A DNA stretch of 64,000 nucleotides from Microvirga sp052115485 (GTDB taxonomy: Bacteria > Pseudomonadota > Alphaproteobacteria > Rhizobiales > Beijerinckiaceae), in the NCBI RefSeq assembly GCF_052115485.1, contig NZ_JBFRGU010000002.1, positions 248,001 to 312,000 of the forward strand. The letters run 5' to 3'. Numbering within the stretch: the first letter of the stretch is position 1; every line of letters begins with the position of its first letter. Under the pieces are notes generated by a model that was not told where the DNA came from, made no database searches, and saw only the letters and a list, made by a program, of their open reading frames with translations. Shown one piece after another: positions 49,382-58,192 of the stretch. A program made the translations under genes and the position numbers.

Positions 49382-49819
49382 ATGTACACGAAGCTTCTCA
49401 TCGCCACGGACGGTTCGCCTCTCTCAAAACGGGCTATCGAGCATGGGGTCGGGCTGGCAAAGGCTATTGGGGCCAGCGTCTGTTTCGTCACGGTCACCGA
49501 CCGTTTTCATATCTTCACGCTCGAAACGGAACAGTTGGAAGGGACGCGGGCGAGTTTTCGAAAGGAAATGCGAGAGCAAGCTTCGCTCAGGTTCGCGGAG
49601 GCTTCTCGTATCGCGGAATCGCAAGGCGTCCAATTCACGAAAGTCCAACTCGAGGAAGACGAGCCCTATCTCGGCATCATCTCAACGGCGCAGAGACAGG
49701 CATGTGACCTCATCGTGATGGCCTCGCATGGCCGCAGCGGCGTCTCCGCTTTTCTGCTGGGCAGCGAGACGACCAAGGTCCTCACGCATTCACAGCTTCC
49801 CGTTCTTGTCGTCCATTGA
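49382..49819 (+). CDS. Universal stress protein (UspA family)
   Basis: 145-residue cytoplasmic protein. LLIATDGSPLSKRAIEHGVGLA near the start and the ATP-binding signature MASHGRSGVSAFLLGSETTKVL (G-x2-G-x9-G(S/T) type) near residue 118 are standard for UspA proteins. The start MYTKLLIATDG has AAAGGAA before it; an upstream ATG at 49331 lacks such support. A FixK-type box lies upstream, so expression may increase at low oxygen, as seen for stress proteins in related organisms. Confidence 0.92.
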   Translation: MYTKLLIATDGSPLSKRAIEHGVGLAKAIGASVCFVTVTDRFHIFTLETEQLEGTRASFRKEMREQASLRFAEASRIAESQGVQFTKVQLEEDEPYLGIISTAQRQACDLIVMASHGRSGVSAFLLGSETTKVLTHSQLPVLVVH

Positions 49820-49836
49820 TGGTGAAATGATCCTCA

Positions 49837-52182
49837 TCAAGACTGGAGATCCTCGGCGGCTTCGTTTCCCAAGATCTGTGCCAGCGTGCGCGCCAACTCG
49901 GCCGCCGTGTAGGGCTTCCTGAGTAGTTGTGTATCGTCCGACAACCCATGCTTGATCAGCTCCGGTTCGGCGTATCCCGATGTCAACAGAACCTTAAGAC
50001 CTGGGCGCTTGGCGCGAACGTGTGCGGCAAGATCCTTTCCGTTCATACCCCCTGGCATGATCATGTCCGTGAAAAGCAGATTGAGTTCCGGATGAGCGTC
50101 GATCATTCCAAGGGCCTCTGGTCCATTCGCGGCTTCAAGGACGTTGTATCCGAGTTCGCGCAAGCGCCTGATCGTCAGCCTCCGCACACGCGCCTCGTCC
50201 TCGACAACCATAATCGTCTCGCCATGTGGGGTACGAATCTCAGGGGACACTGTCAGTGGAACGGCTTTCTCGGCAGTTTCCTGCTGCGCCGCTGAAAACG
50301 CATTCGGCAAGTAGAGCCGAACGGTCGTGCCGATTCCCGGTTCGCTGTAGATCTCGGCGTGGCCGCCCGATTGTTTGGCGAAGCCGTACACCATCGACAG
50401 GCCAAGGCCCGTTCCTGCTCCGACGTTCTTTGTTGTGAAAAAAGGTTCGAACGCTCGCTCTGCGACCGCACGAGACATACCGCTCCCGGTATCGGTGATC
50501 GAAATCGAAATATAACGGCCAGGGAGCATGTCCGAACGCAGCAGAACATCACCTTGATCGAATTCAATATTCTCGACGCCGATGGTCAATCGTCCGCCAC
50601 CCGGCATGGCGTCGCGGGCGTTGATGGCAAGGTTCAGGATCGCATTTTGCAGTTGTCCCGGATCGACGAGCGCATGGAACGCGGTCAGCGTCGACCGGAG
50701 ACTGATTTCGATATTCTCGCCTAAAGTGCGGTGCAGCAGCGGCATGAGGCTTTCCAGGAGATGCCCGACATCCGTAATCTGCGGATGCAACGGTCCACGA
50801 CGACTGAAAGCGAGCAACCGTTCAGTCAGCTCCGCCCCATATTCGGTCGTTTGTAACGCTTCTCTGATGAGCGCGAGGTCCCTCGGCGCCGACAGACGCC
50901 GTTCCAGCATCTCGAGATTGCCGAGAATGACCGTCAGAAGGTTATTGAAATCATGGGCTATTCCGCCCGAGAGCTGCCCGACGGCTTCCATCTTCTGGGC
51001 TTGCCTGAGTTCCTGTTCCATACGTTGCTTCGATGTGAGATCGCGAATGAAGCCAGTGAACAATCTGGGGCGGTCACTCAGAACCTCGCCGACGGACAAC
51101 TCGATGGGAAAGATCGTGCCATCCTTGCGACGGGCGCTTACCACACGACCAATTCCAATGATGCGTCGTTCACCGGTCCGGAGATAATGTTCGAGATAGC
51201 GGTCGTGCCCTTCGCGGTAGGGCGATGGCATCAGAATACTCACATTCCGCCCGACAACCTCTTCCGCCCGATAGCCGAAAAGAATCTCCGCCGAACGACT
51301 GAACGTCTCGATGAGGCCGTTCTGATAAATCGTGATGAGCGCTTCCGGCGCGGTGTCGAGAATGGGTCGCAGGCGTGCTTCTCGCTCCTGGAGCTCAGCT
51401 TCCGCTGCCTTCTTCGCAGAAATGTCCTCGATGACGGAAACGAAGTATTCGGGTTTTCCATCAGCGTTGCGGACGAGGGAAACGGTCAGATGGGCCCAAA
51501 GAATTGACCCGTTGCGCCGGATATAGCGCTTGTCCAACGAGTAGCGGGGAATATGGCCATCGAGAACCGCGCGCACGCGTTCAAGATCCACATCGAGATC
51601 GTCGGGATGTGTGATGGTTTGAAACGTACGCTCGTGGAATTCACTGTGCGAGTAGCCGAGAAGATCGCAATAGCGATCGTTGATCCTTAAAAACCGTCCG
51701 TCCAGCGCCACGTGGGCTATGCCGACGGCCGCCTGTTCGAACGTAGCGCGAAATTGGCGCTCGCTTTCCAGCAAGGCCTCGTCGGTATTCTGCTGACGCG
51801 TCGTATCGACTGCGATCAACGCAAGCCCGATGATCCGCCCGTCTTCATCTCGCAGGGGTTGGGCCGATATGTCGTAGACGATCGTGCCGGCCGGTCGTAC
51901 GACTTTGACGACTTCGCGGTGACCTGCCGGCTTATCGAGGGCTCGCCACTTGAATGCGAGAAGCTCGGTCGCGGCTTCAGATGGCAGGAATTCATCATCT
52001 CTTCGCCCAAGTATGTCCGATATTTGAATGCCGGCGAAGGGGCTTGAAAGCCAGAGGTACCGGAGGTCCCGGTCGCAGACGCAGGTCACAATTCCCGCCA
52101 GACCACTCAAGCGCGAGAGGTTCTCGGAGCGAAGCAGCGCTCGTAGTTGTGCCGTGTCGCCTGGCATGGTTCCGCGATCCAT
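49837..52182 (-). CDS. Hybrid sensor histidine kinase with PAS domains
   Basis: 781-residue cytoplasmic hybrid kinase with no membrane helix. Three PAS domains cover about residues 20-390 (for example FEQAAVGIAHVALDGRFLRIND near 150 and ILDTAPEALITIYQNGLIETF near 275). The dimerisation/phosphoacceptor helix has H410 (GIAHDFNNLLTVILGN), then ATPase motifs NLAINARDAMP and GAGTGLGLSMVYGFAKQSGG. The C-terminal receiver has phosphoacceptor D706 (LLFTDMIMPGG). Soluble PAS kinases of this type sense redox, light or small ligands; the ligand is not evident. It lies convergent to the UspA gene and upstream of the NRAMP gene in orientation. Confidence 0.9.
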   Translation of the reverse strand: MDRGTMPGDTAQLRALLRSENLSRLSGLAGIVTCVCDRDLRYLWLSSPFAGIQISDILGRRDDEFLPSEAATELLAFKWRALDKPAGHREVVKVVRPAGTIVYDISAQPLRDEDGRIIGLALIAVDTTRQQNTDEALLESERQFRATFEQAAVGIAHVALDGRFLRINDRYCDLLGYSHSEFHERTFQTITHPDDLDVDLERVRAVLDGHIPRYSLDKRYIRRNGSILWAHLTVSLVRNADGKPEYFVSVIEDISAKKAAEAELQEREARLRPILDTAPEALITIYQNGLIETFSRSAEILFGYRAEEVVGRNVSILMPSPYREGHDRYLEHYLRTGERRIIGIGRVVSARRKDGTIFPIELSVGEVLSDRPRLFTGFIRDLTSKQRMEQELRQAQKMEAVGQLSGGIAHDFNNLLTVILGNLEMLERRLSAPRDLALIREALQTTEYGAELTERLLAFSRRGPLHPQITDVGHLLESLMPLLHRTLGENIEISLRSTLTAFHALVDPGQLQNAILNLAINARDAMPGGGRLTIGVENIEFDQGDVLLRSDMLPGRYISISITDTGSGMSRAVAERAFEPFFTTKNVGAGTGLGLSMVYGFAKQSGGHAEIYSEPGIGTTVRLYLPNAFSAAQQETAEKAVPLTVSPEIRTPHGETIMVVEDEARVRRLTIRRLRELGYNVLEAANGPEALGMIDAHPELNLLFTDMIMPGGMNGKDLAAHVRAKRPGLKVLLTSGYAEPELIKHGLSDDTQLLRKPYTAAELARTLAQILGNEAAEDLQS

Positions 52183-52284
52183 GTAACGGCTGCCGAAGCT
52201 GCGCCTTGTCGAAAATGGTACTCGCCCACCAACCTGCCAGTTTGATATTTCTCAGCCTGGGCCGAGAAGCCTTTCGAGCGTGAA

Positions 52285-53589
52285 TTAGAACAATGTCGCG
52301 AGCATGCCGATGACCGCGATGGTCATCATGCCGGTCGATAGCCAGCCTATCCAGCGCAGCCTGCCGCGTATGGCGAAGCGCCCCATGATGTCGGTGCGCG
52401 CTGCTATGAACATCATCGTCACCATCACCGGAACGGCGACGACACCGTTGATCACCGCGGTCCAGAAGAGAGCCTTGATCGGGTTGATGTCGGTAAAATT
52501 GATGATCATTCCGACGAGAGTGGCAAGCGCGACCGTTCCGTAAAATGCTTTTGCTTCCTGCAATCTGCGTGAGAACCCGATAGGCCAACGGCGTGCTTCG
52601 CCGATTGCGTAAGCCGCCGAGCCTCCAAGCACGGGAACGGCCAACAGACCAGTTCCGATGATCCCGAGACTGAAGATCCAGAATGCAAAACGACCGGCAA
52701 CCGGACGAAGCGCCTCGGCAGCCTGGGCAGAGGTTTGAATATCGGTGATGCCGTTGGCATGCAGATAAGCTGCGGTCGTCACGATGATTGCCAGGGCGAC
52801 GAGATTTGAGAAGGCCATTCCAACGGCGGTGTCGAGCTTGATGCGCTGCAAAGCCGCCTTGCCCTGCTCAGGTGCATCCATCAGATCCTTACGGAGAGGA
52901 TAGGCCTCGATGTCCTCGGCCTCCTCCGAGGATTGCCAGAAGAACAGATAAGGACTGATCGTTGTGCCGAGCACGGCGACGATGGTCGTCAGATATTCGG
53001 TTTCCCATTTTAGGCGGGGGATGAAGAAGTTCTGCGCAAATTCCACCCAATTCACACGAGCCGTCATAACCGCCGCCAAATAGGCAAACAGGGCGAGCGT
53101 GAGCCATTTCAGGACGCTGACATAGCTCGTGTATTGGAGAAAGACCTGCATGTAGATGCAAATCCCAGCGAAGAAGAGAATATAGAGCGGCTTGGGACCG
53201 GGGAGCAGAAGATGGACCGCATCCGCCATCGCACCGAGATCAGCGCCCAGATTTATCGTGTTCGCCACGAGCAGCAGAATGACGATGATCTGGAGGAGCC
53301 AGTTCGGGTAATGCATGCGGAGCACACCGGCGATCCCATGGCCGGTCGTGCGGCCTATGCGAGCGCTGATCATCTGGATTGCGACCATCAGAGGGTAAGT
53401 GAAAAGCATGGTCCAGGAGAGCCCATACCCGAACTGGGCTCCTGCCTGGCTGTAAGTCGCGATGCCACTCGGGTCATCGTCGGAGGCCCCGGTGATCAGG
53501 CCGGGGCCTAGAACTTCGAGGAAACGAGGCTTTGTCTGCGGGACGAGAGGGCTCAGTCTTTCCGGATCCTTGTCCTCGGCAGATGGCAT
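52285..53589 (-). CDS. NRAMP-family divalent metal transporter
   Basis: 434-residue membrane protein with about eleven helices. The TM1 motif region reads LITGASDDDPSGIATYSQAG, which in standard MntH is DPGN-containing; the DDDPSGI form is found in a divergent NRAMP branch whose members are described as handling other metals such as magnesium or aluminium. Helix 6 region VGMAFSNLVALAIIVTTAAYL holds the usual metal-site segment without the typical MPH. Substrate thus uncertain. The gene is monocistronic, on the minus strand. Confidence 0.85.
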   Translation of the reverse strand: MPSAEDKDPERLSPLVPQTKPRFLEVLGPGLITGASDDDPSGIATYSQAGAQFGYGLSWTMLFTYPLMVAIQMISARIGRTTGHGIAGVLRMHYPNWLLQIIVILLLVANTINLGADLGAMADAVHLLLPGPKPLYILFFAGICIYMQVFLQYTSYVSVLKWLTLALFAYLAAVMTARVNWVEFAQNFFIPRLKWETEYLTTIVAVLGTTISPYLFFWQSSEEAEDIEAYPLRKDLMDAPEQGKAALQRIKLDTAVGMAFSNLVALAIIVTTAAYLHANGITDIQTSAQAAEALRPVAGRFAFWIFSLGIIGTGLLAVPVLGGSAAYAIGEARRWPIGFSRRLQEAKAFYGTVALATLVGMIINFTDINPIKALFWTAVINGVVAVPVMVTMMFIAARTDIMGRFAIRGRLRWIGWLSTGMMTIAVIGMLATLF

Positions 53590-53994
53590 GACGAACCTCG
53601 CAATTCCGATTTGTCAGCTATGAGATAGGGCGCCGGTGGCGGAAGGACCTTCCAGACAGCGACAACGTGAAGGCGCCGGTCTCGGGGTTATCGCCCCCCC
53701 GGGGTCTTGGACATTCTTGCGTTACAGGACCCGGACGTGCTACGAGCGCGACCAAAGTTGGCGCAAAAACCTTTATGAATTCAGCGCTTGCGGTGCCTTT
53801 CAGGCGATCTTGTCGCGCCCTGATTTCGCACCGATCAAGCTCTGGAGCATGATCAGAACAAGTGGAAACCGGTTGTTCGCCCGGATCATGCGGCAATAAG
53901 GAATCTAGAACTTGATCGTGTTTCAAAGAGACACGATCAAGTTCTAGGGGACTGCCTCGTGCCTCAAACAAAGTTTTAAGACTGGATCCGGCGG
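53590..53994. other. Intergenic region with palindromic repeat before rimO
   Basis: 405 bases between the divergent NRAMP and rimO starts. It holds a copy of the MITE-like repeat (53841-53947, listed separately) and otherwise no gene; the open frames here are short and unsupported. Promoters of both flanking genes should lie here. Confidence 0.5.
53841..53947. repeat. Second copy of the MITE-like palindromic repeat
   Basis: The first ~55 bases match the repeat at 35218 (GCATGATCAGAACAAGTGG, then ACCGGTTGTTCGCCCGGATC). The right part is a perfect 17-base hairpin: CTAGAACTTGATCGTGT (53905-53921) with its complement (53931-53947), 9-base loop. The outer inverted end is not present here, so the element is shorter than the 35218 copy. 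Confidence 0.85.
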
Positions 53995-55311
53995 ATGAAT
54001 GCTCCCGCGCCTAAAGTATCGTTCGTTTCTCTCGGTTGCCCTAAGGCGTTGGTGGATTCCGAGCGCATCATCACGCAGCTTCGCGCTCAAGGTTACGAAC
54101 TGACCAAGAAGCATGATGGGGCTGACGTGGTCATCGTGAACACCTGCGGGTTTCTCGACAGCGCCAAAGCCGAGTCGCTCGATGCCATCGGTCAAGCCAT
54201 GTCCGAGAACGGCAAGGTGATCGTCACCGGCTGCATGGGTGCGGAGCCCGAGCAGATCCGCGACCGTTTTCCGAATGTCCTCGCGATCACCGGGCCGCAG
54301 CAATACGAGACGGTCGTCTCAGCGGTTCACGAGGCCGCCCCGCCGGCGCACGACCCGTTCGTCGATCTGGTGCCGCCGCAGGGCGTCAAACTCACCCCGC
54401 GCCACTACGCCTATCTGAAGATCTCTGAAGGCTGCAACAACCGCTGCTCCTTCTGCATCATCCCCAAGCTGCGCGGCGATCTGGTCAGCCGTCCCATCGG
54501 AGACGTGCTACGCGAGGCCGAGCGCCTCGCCAAGGCAGGCGTGAAGGAACTGCTCGTCATCTCGCAGGACACGAGCGCCTACGGCCTCGATATCAAGTAT
54601 CAACCGAGCCTTTGGCAGGACCGTGAAGTCCGCACCCGTTTCTTCGAATTGGCGAAGGAACTGGGTGAGCTCGGAATGTGGATCCGTATGCATTACGTCT
54701 ATCCCTACCCTCACGTGGATGAAGTCATTCCGCTGATGGCCGAGGGCAAGATCCTGCCGTACCTCGACATTCCCTTCCAGCACGCATCCCCCTCAGTGTT
54801 GAAGGCCATGCGTCGTCCGGCCCATCAGGAAAAGACACTGGAGCGCATTCACAAGTGGCGCGAGATATGCCCGGATCTCGCCATCCGCTCCACGTTCATC
54901 GTCGGCTTCCCTGGCGAGACGGAAGAGGATGTGGACTTTCTCCTGGAATGGCTGCGCGAAGCGAAGCTCGATCGTGTCGGCTGCTTCCGCTACGAGCCGG
55001 TGACGGGCGCCCCCGCCAACGAGATCGCCGGAGCCGTGCCGCAGGAGGCCAAGGACGAGCGCTGGCACCGCTTCATGAAGACGCAGAAGGACGTCAGCGC
55101 CAAATTGCTCAAGGCCAAGGTCGGCAAGCGTCTGCCCGTCATCATCGACGAGGCTGGCGCGACGGTCGCCAAAGGCCGCTCGAAATACGACGCGCCGGAA
55201 ATCGACGGCACCGTCTACGTCGCTTCCCGCCGCCCCCTGCGCGCCGGCGATATCGTCAGCGTGAAGATCGAGCGCTCGGACGAGTACGACCTGCACGGCG
55301 TGGCGGTTTAG
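53995..55311 (+). CDS. rimO: Ribosomal protein S12 methylthiotransferase RimO
   Basis: 438-residue radical SAM enzyme that adds a methylthio group to Asp of ribosomal protein S12. The N-terminal UPF0004 domain has cysteines in SLGCPKAL, VNTCGFLDSA and VTGCMGAEPEQ; the radical SAM cluster is C147, C151, C154 (GCNNRCSFC); and a TRAM domain ends the protein. Start ATG 53995 gives the usual N-terminus. A monocistronic unit, with a palindrome after the stop. Confidence 0.96.
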   Translation: MNAPAPKVSFVSLGCPKALVDSERIITQLRAQGYELTKKHDGADVVIVNTCGFLDSAKAESLDAIGQAMSENGKVIVTGCMGAEPEQIRDRFPNVLAITGPQQYETVVSAVHEAAPPAHDPFVDLVPPQGVKLTPRHYAYLKISEGCNNRCSFCIIPKLRGDLVSRPIGDVLREAERLAKAGVKELLVISQDTSAYGLDIKYQPSLWQDREVRTRFFELAKELGELGMWIRMHYVYPYPHVDEVIPLMAEGKILPYLDIPFQHASPSVLKAMRRPAHQEKTLERIHKWREICPDLAIRSTFIVGFPGETEEDVDFLLEWLREAKLDRVGCFRYEPVTGAPANEIAGAVPQEAKDERWHRFMKTQKDVSAKLLKAKVGKRLPVIIDEAGATVAKGRSKYDAPEIDGTVYVASRRPLRAGDIVSVKIERSDEYDLHGVAV

Positions 55312-55338
55312 GCTCATCAGAACTCTTCCCGCTGCCGT

Positions 55339-55365
55339 CATGGGCCGGATTCAATTCGGCCCATG
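55339..55365. terminator. Hairpin between convergent rimO and pncA
   Basis: Perfect 9-base stem CATGGGCCG/CGGCCCATG with a 9-base loop in the short gap between the convergent stops. There is no T run on either strand, so its termination strength is doubtful. Confidence 0.4.
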
Positions 55366-55381
55366 GGCAAGGAACGAGCGC

Positions 55382-56032
55382 TCAGAAGCCGGCGATCTGT
55401 TTGTTTTGAATGACGTGAACCTTAGCAGCCTTCAAATCCGCAAGCGCCTTTTCGAGCGAGCCGCCTGTGTCGATGGCGCGTGCGGCGTCCTCGATGAGAT
55501 AGGTCTCGAAACCTGCCGCTTTGGCGTCGAGCGCTGTCCATGCAACGCAGAAATCCATTGCAAGACCTGCGCAAAAAACGCGTTTGAACCCACGCTCCCT
55601 CAGGTAGCTCGCGAGGCCCGTCCTCGTTTTGCGGTCGGCCTCCACGAAAGCCGAATAACTGTCTATGGCGCGGTCGTGGCCCTTGCGGATCACGAGGGAC
55701 GCGTGGGGAATGTCGATGCCCTTGGCGATCTCGGCACCGTGGGTGCTCTGCACGCAATGATCCGGCCAGAGCACCTGGGTCCCATAAGGCAACTCCACCG
55801 TCTCGAAGGCGTTTCGACCCGCATGGGACGAGGCGAAGGAGGCGTGGCCCGGCGGGTGCCAGTCCTGCGTCAGCACGACGTGCTTGAAAAGTTTAGCGAG
55901 CCGATTGATCGGCCCTATCACCTCATCCCCTTTCGGAACGGCCAGAGCGCCGCCGGGAAGAAAGTCGTTCTGCACGTCGGTGACGATCAGGACATCGGTG
56001 TCTGTCGGCTGAATAGATTGCGGTTCGCTCAT
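55382..56032 (-). CDS. pncA: Nicotinamidase/pyrazinamidase
   Basis: Cysteine hydrolase turning nicotinamide into nicotinic acid for NAD recycling. The catalytic Asp lies in VTDVQNDF near residue 20, Lys in VIRKGHDR near 125, and Cys in GLAMDFCVAWTA near 160; the metal site is in DWHPPGHASF. I start at the ATG giving MSEPQS (56032); an ATG six codons earlier lies in the terminator of the upstream operon. 216 residues, normal size. It is separated from the BMP transporter operon by that terminator, so the two are not one unit. Confidence 0.93.
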   Translation of the reverse strand: MSEPQSIQPTDTDVLIVTDVQNDFLPGGALAVPKGDEVIGPINRLAKLFKHVVLTQDWHPPGHASFASSHAGRNAFETVELPYGTQVLWPDHCVQSTHGAEIAKGIDIPHASLVIRKGHDRAIDSYSAFVEADRKTRTGLASYLRERGFKRVFCAGLAMDFCVAWTALDAKAAGFETYLIEDAARAIDTGGSLEKALADLKAAKVHVIQNKQIAGF

Positions 56033-56048
56033 CGCATTCTCATCAAAC

Positions 56049-56080
56049 AAAAAGGGGCCGCCGCAAATCCGGCCGCCCCC
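56049..56080 (-). terminator. Terminator of the BMP transporter operon
   Basis: On the minus strand a GC-rich stem (GGGGC-GCC / GGC-GCCCC around one mismatch, 8-base loop) is followed by TTTTT. It lies 23 bases after the stop of the substrate-binding protein gene. Confidence 0.75.
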
Positions 56081-56103
56081 CTCAGATTCATATCCGCAAA
56101 GGC

Positions 56104-57180
56104 TTATTGCGGGACCTTGTCGTCAATGCCCTTCACGTAGAAGTTCATGCCGAGCACCTGCTCGTCGGAGAGTGCCGTGCCGCCCTTGCACTCGACCTGC
56201 GAGCCGTCCTGCTTGAGAACCGGGCACTTGAACGGGTTGAGTTTGCCGGAGGTGATCGCGGCCTGCGTCTCCTCGGCCAGCTTCTTCACGTCGTCGGGCA
56301 TGTTCGTGTAGGGCGACATGTGAACCATCTTCGAGGCGAGACCGCCCCAGGTGTCTTCCGACTTCCACGTGCCGTCGAGAACAGCCTTTGTGCGGGCGAC
56401 GTAATAATCGCTCCAGTTATCGACGATGGCGGTAAGCTGGGCCTTCGGGGCGAAGGAGAGCATGTCGGAGGCCTGGCCGAAACCGACCTTGCCGCGCGCC
56501 TCCGCAGCCTGGATCGGAGCCGGGCTGTCGGTGTGTTGGGCCATGACGTCGACGCCCTGGTCGAGCAGCGCCTTGGCGGCGTCCGCTTCCTTAGCGGGAT
56601 CGTACCAGGAGTTGGCGTAGACGATCTTGATCTTGATGTTCGGGTTGATCGACTGCGCGCCCAGGAAATACGAGTTGATGCCCGCGACGACTTCCGGAAT
56701 CGGGAACGCGCCCACATAGCCGATGACGCCGGTCTTCGACATCTTGGCGGCGATCTGGCCGGTGATGTAGCGGCCTTCGTGGAACTTGGCGGCATAGGTG
56801 GAGACGTTCGGGGCGCGCTTGAAGCCCGTCGCGTGTTCGAACTTCACGTTCGGATACTTCTTGGCGACCTTCAGGGTCGGCTCCATGAAGCCGAAGGAGG
56901 TGGTGAAGATCAGCTTATGGCCGGTGCGGGCGAGTTGTTCGATGGCACGCTCGGAATCGGCTTCTGGAACGCTTTCCACGTAAGTGGTCTCGACCTTGTC
57001 GCCGAGCGCCTTGACAATGGCCTGACGGCCCACGTCGTGCTGGTGGCTCCAGCCGTAATCGCCGATCGGTCCCACATAGATGAAGCCGACTTTCAGCTTC
57101 TCCTGAGCGGATGCGACGCCCGCCGACAAAGCAAGGGCAGCGGCCCCAGCCAATGCACCCAAGATAACCCGTACACTCAT
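56104..57180 (-). CDS. BMP-family ABC transporter substrate-binding protein
   Basis: 358-residue periplasmic binding protein of the basic membrane protein (Bmp/PnrA-like) family, which bind purine nucleosides or related ligands. A signal peptide (ending SAGVASAQ) precedes KVGFIYVGPIGDYGWSHQHD, the typical family start; ITGQIAAKMSKTGVIGYVGAF lies near residue 150. The start ATG 57180 has GGGGA upstream; the frame extends far back but only as a shadow. It is the last gene of the operon ATPase - permease - permease - binding protein. Confidence 0.9.
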   Translation of the reverse strand: MSVRVILGALAGAAALALSAGVASAQEKLKVGFIYVGPIGDYGWSHQHDVGRQAIVKALGDKVETTYVESVPEADSERAIEQLARTGHKLIFTTSFGFMEPTLKVAKKYPNVKFEHATGFKRAPNVSTYAAKFHEGRYITGQIAAKMSKTGVIGYVGAFPIPEVVAGINSYFLGAQSINPNIKIKIVYANSWYDPAKEADAAKALLDQGVDVMAQHTDSPAPIQAAEARGKVGFGQASDMLSFAPKAQLTAIVDNWSDYYVARTKAVLDGTWKSEDTWGGLASKMVHMSPYTNMPDDVKKLAEETQAAITSGKLNPFKCPVLKQDGSQVECKGGTALSDEQVLGMNFYVKGIDDKVPQ

Positions 57181-57274
57181 CCCTGTTCCCCTGAAATGGA
57201 GGTTTCTACTATTCGTCGCAGGTCCGCCCAGGACCTGCAAGACCGAACCTGTGTATACTTTGTAGCCGTTCTGC

Positions 57275-58192
57275 TCACCGCTCGGGCACGAACGGTGTGC
57301 CGAGCGAACCCGGCGCGCCGATGGCCCGTCCATGACGGAACGATAGCAAAAGAAGCACCACGATCGTCGCCATGTAGGGCACCGCCGACAGCACCTGCGA
57401 GGGCACGCCGAACTGGGCCGCCTGCGCATGGAGCTGCAGCACCGACGCCGCTCCGAAAATATAGGCCCCGACGAGCGCCCAGGCAGGTCGCCAGGCGGCG
57501 AACACCACGAGCGCGAGAGCGATCCAGCCGCGCCCTGCCGTCATGCCCGGAGACCAGAAGCGCGTGTAGACAAGGGAGAGATAGGCCCCCGCCAATCCTG
57601 CGCAGGCCCCGCCGAACAGGACGGCGAGAAACCGCGTCCGCAGCACCGGCAGGCCGAGCGCATGGGCGGAGATGTGGTTCTCCCCAATGGAGCGCAAGGT
57701 CAGCCCGGCCCGCGTCCGGTTGAGGAAATAGGCGACGCCGACGGTGAGCGCGAGGGAACCATAGACGAAGACGTCCTGCGCAAAAAACAGGCGGCCGATG
57801 ATGGGGATATCGCTCAGGCCGGGAACGACGAGATGAGGAATGGGATCGCGCCGCGCGCCGACAAAGGGCGCCCCGATGAGGCCCGACAGGCCAAGACCGA
57901 AAATGGTCAGGGCAAGGCCGGAGCCCACCTGATTGGCGGCAAAGCCCAGAACGACGAGAGCGAACAGGCTCGCCATGAGCGCTCCGGCGAGTGCGCCCGC
58001 CAGAATGCCGAGCACGGATGAATCGAAAGTCACCGCGACCGCGAAACTGCACGCTGCGCCCATGGCCATCATGCCTTCGAGCCCGAGATTGAGAACGCCA
58101 GAGCGTTCGACCACGAGTTCCCCGAGCGCCGCAATAAGGAACGGCGTGGAGGCCGTGATGATAGTGAGAAGGATCGCCTCGAACATGTTCAT
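57275..58192 (-). CDS. ABC transporter permease (BMP/nucleoside type), second subunit
   Basis: 305-residue inner-membrane permease with about eight helices. ERSGVLNLGLEGMMAMGAACS near residue 30 is the hallmark of the second permease of sugar/nucleoside-type (BPD_transp_2) importers. The start ATG at 58192 overlaps the stop of the other permease gene (ATGA). It forms the membrane channel together with that protein and is followed by the binding-protein gene. Confidence 0.9.
   Translation of the reverse strand: MNMFEAILLTIITASTPFLIAALGELVVERSGVLNLGLEGMMAMGAACSFAVAVTFDSSVLGILAGALAGALMASLFALVVLGFAANQVGSGLALTIFGLGLSGLIGAPFVGARRDPIPHLVVPGLSDIPIIGRLFFAQDVFVYGSLALTVGVAYFLNRTRAGLTLRSIGENHISAHALGLPVLRTRFLAVLFGGACAGLAGAYLSLVYTRFWSPGMTAGRGWIALALVVFAAWRPAWALVGAYIFGAASVLQLHAQAAQFGVPSQVLSAVPYMATIVVLLLLSFRHGRAIGAPGSLGTPFVPER

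Noticed and set aside
56107..57723. 538-codon plus-strand frame opposite the BMP binding-protein gene
   Set aside because: Shadow of high-GC coding sequence; no known domain, and the minus-strand gene is clear.
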